NCBI GenBank assembly: GCA_002732955.1
Contig: NVTR01000042.1
Coordinates: 22,801-27,988, forward strand
DNA: 5,188 nucleotides
DNA from: Marinosulfonomonas sp.
GTDB lineage: Bacteria > Pseudomonadota > Alphaproteobacteria > Rhodobacterales > Rhodobacteraceae
Direction: 5' to 3'
Position numbers and translations under genes: made by a program. Position 1 is the stretch's first letter. Each line of letters opens with the position of its first letter. Positions 5,101 to 5,188 of the stretch are shown here, piece by piece. The notes below the pieces were generated by a model. It saw nothing but the letters and a program-made list of their open reading frames with translations, was not told the origin of the DNA and ran no database searches.

Positions 5101-5188
5101 ATGCTATCGATTGGCACGCTGTCGCGAAAAACCGGAACCAAGGTTCAGACCATCCGTTACTACGAGCAGATTGGCTTGCTGCCGGAAC
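5101..5188 (+). CDS. MerR-family regulator, 5' end only; likely controls the ATPase
   Basis: Only the first 29 residues are visible before the right edge. They form the start of a MerR winged helix: LSIGTLSRKTGTKVQTIRYY followed by EQIGLLPE, in which the helix-turn-helix and the conserved TIRYYE are plain. The metal-binding cysteines and coiled coil lie outside the window, so the effector cannot be read. The gene follows the ATPase in the same direction after 89 nt, and the ATPase promoter carries a MerR-type operator, so it is most likely the Zn/Cd/Pb sensor for that promoter (ZntR/CadR/PbrR role). A strong AGGAGG precedes the ATG. It shares TIRYYE.IG.LPE with the merR product but otherwise differs, so it is not a recent duplicate. 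Confidence 0.9.
   Translation, partial: MLSIGTLSRKTGTKVQTIRYYEQIGLLPE

Noticed and set aside
1..5188. CRISPR array, tRNA/rRNA gene, insertion-sequence ends or attachment sites
   Set aside because: No regularly spaced repeats, RNA-gene-like stretches, transposase fragments or terminal inverted repeats were found on reading through the window.

Overview
This window is a heavy-metal resistance cluster, probably from an alphaproteobacterium. The suggestion rests on the merR / merT-merP-orf-merF-merA layout without merC, merD or merE, on a MerA lacking the N-terminal HMA domain, on moderate GC content, and on the style of the last MerR-type protein (TGTKVQTIRYYEQIGLLPE), which resembles Rhodobacterales proteins. 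The taxonomic call comes from recall and inference, not from a search.

Positions 1-2193, minus strand, hold a mercury operon read right to left: merT (membrane Hg(II) importer), merP (periplasmic Hg(II)-binding protein), an unnamed 38-residue Cys-Cys membrane peptide, merF (second small Hg(II) importer) and merA (mercuric reductase, cut by the left edge after 339 residues). Gaps are 11, 15, 34 and 39 nt, so one transcript is likely. The 70-bp gap at 2194-2263 contains a face-to-face promoter/operator with the 19-bp spacer typical of MerR-controlled promoters, and merR itself runs rightward (2264-2692).

Positions 2693-2911 are a 219-bp AT-rich gap without a supported gene. Its right end carries a second MerR-type promoter (TTGAAC, 19 bp, TATTTT) with a 23-bp imperfect palindrome resembling the operators of Cd/Pb/Zn-sensing regulators. 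It should drive the 699-residue P1B-2 ATPase (ZntA/CadA type, 2912-5011), which exports Zn(II), Cd(II) or Pb(II). Following it in the same direction is the start of another MerR-family gene (5101 to the right edge), the likely regulator of the ATPase.

The window thus joins two metal switches: Hg(II) uptake followed by reduction to Hg(0), and efflux of divalent soft metals, each next to its own MerR-family sensor gene. No new large system is visible. The most noteworthy unexplained item is the 38-residue Cys-Cys peptide inside the mer operon. Also worth noting are the MerF that lacks its second cysteine pair, the metal-binding loop of MerR, and the two overlapping dyads in the mer operator.
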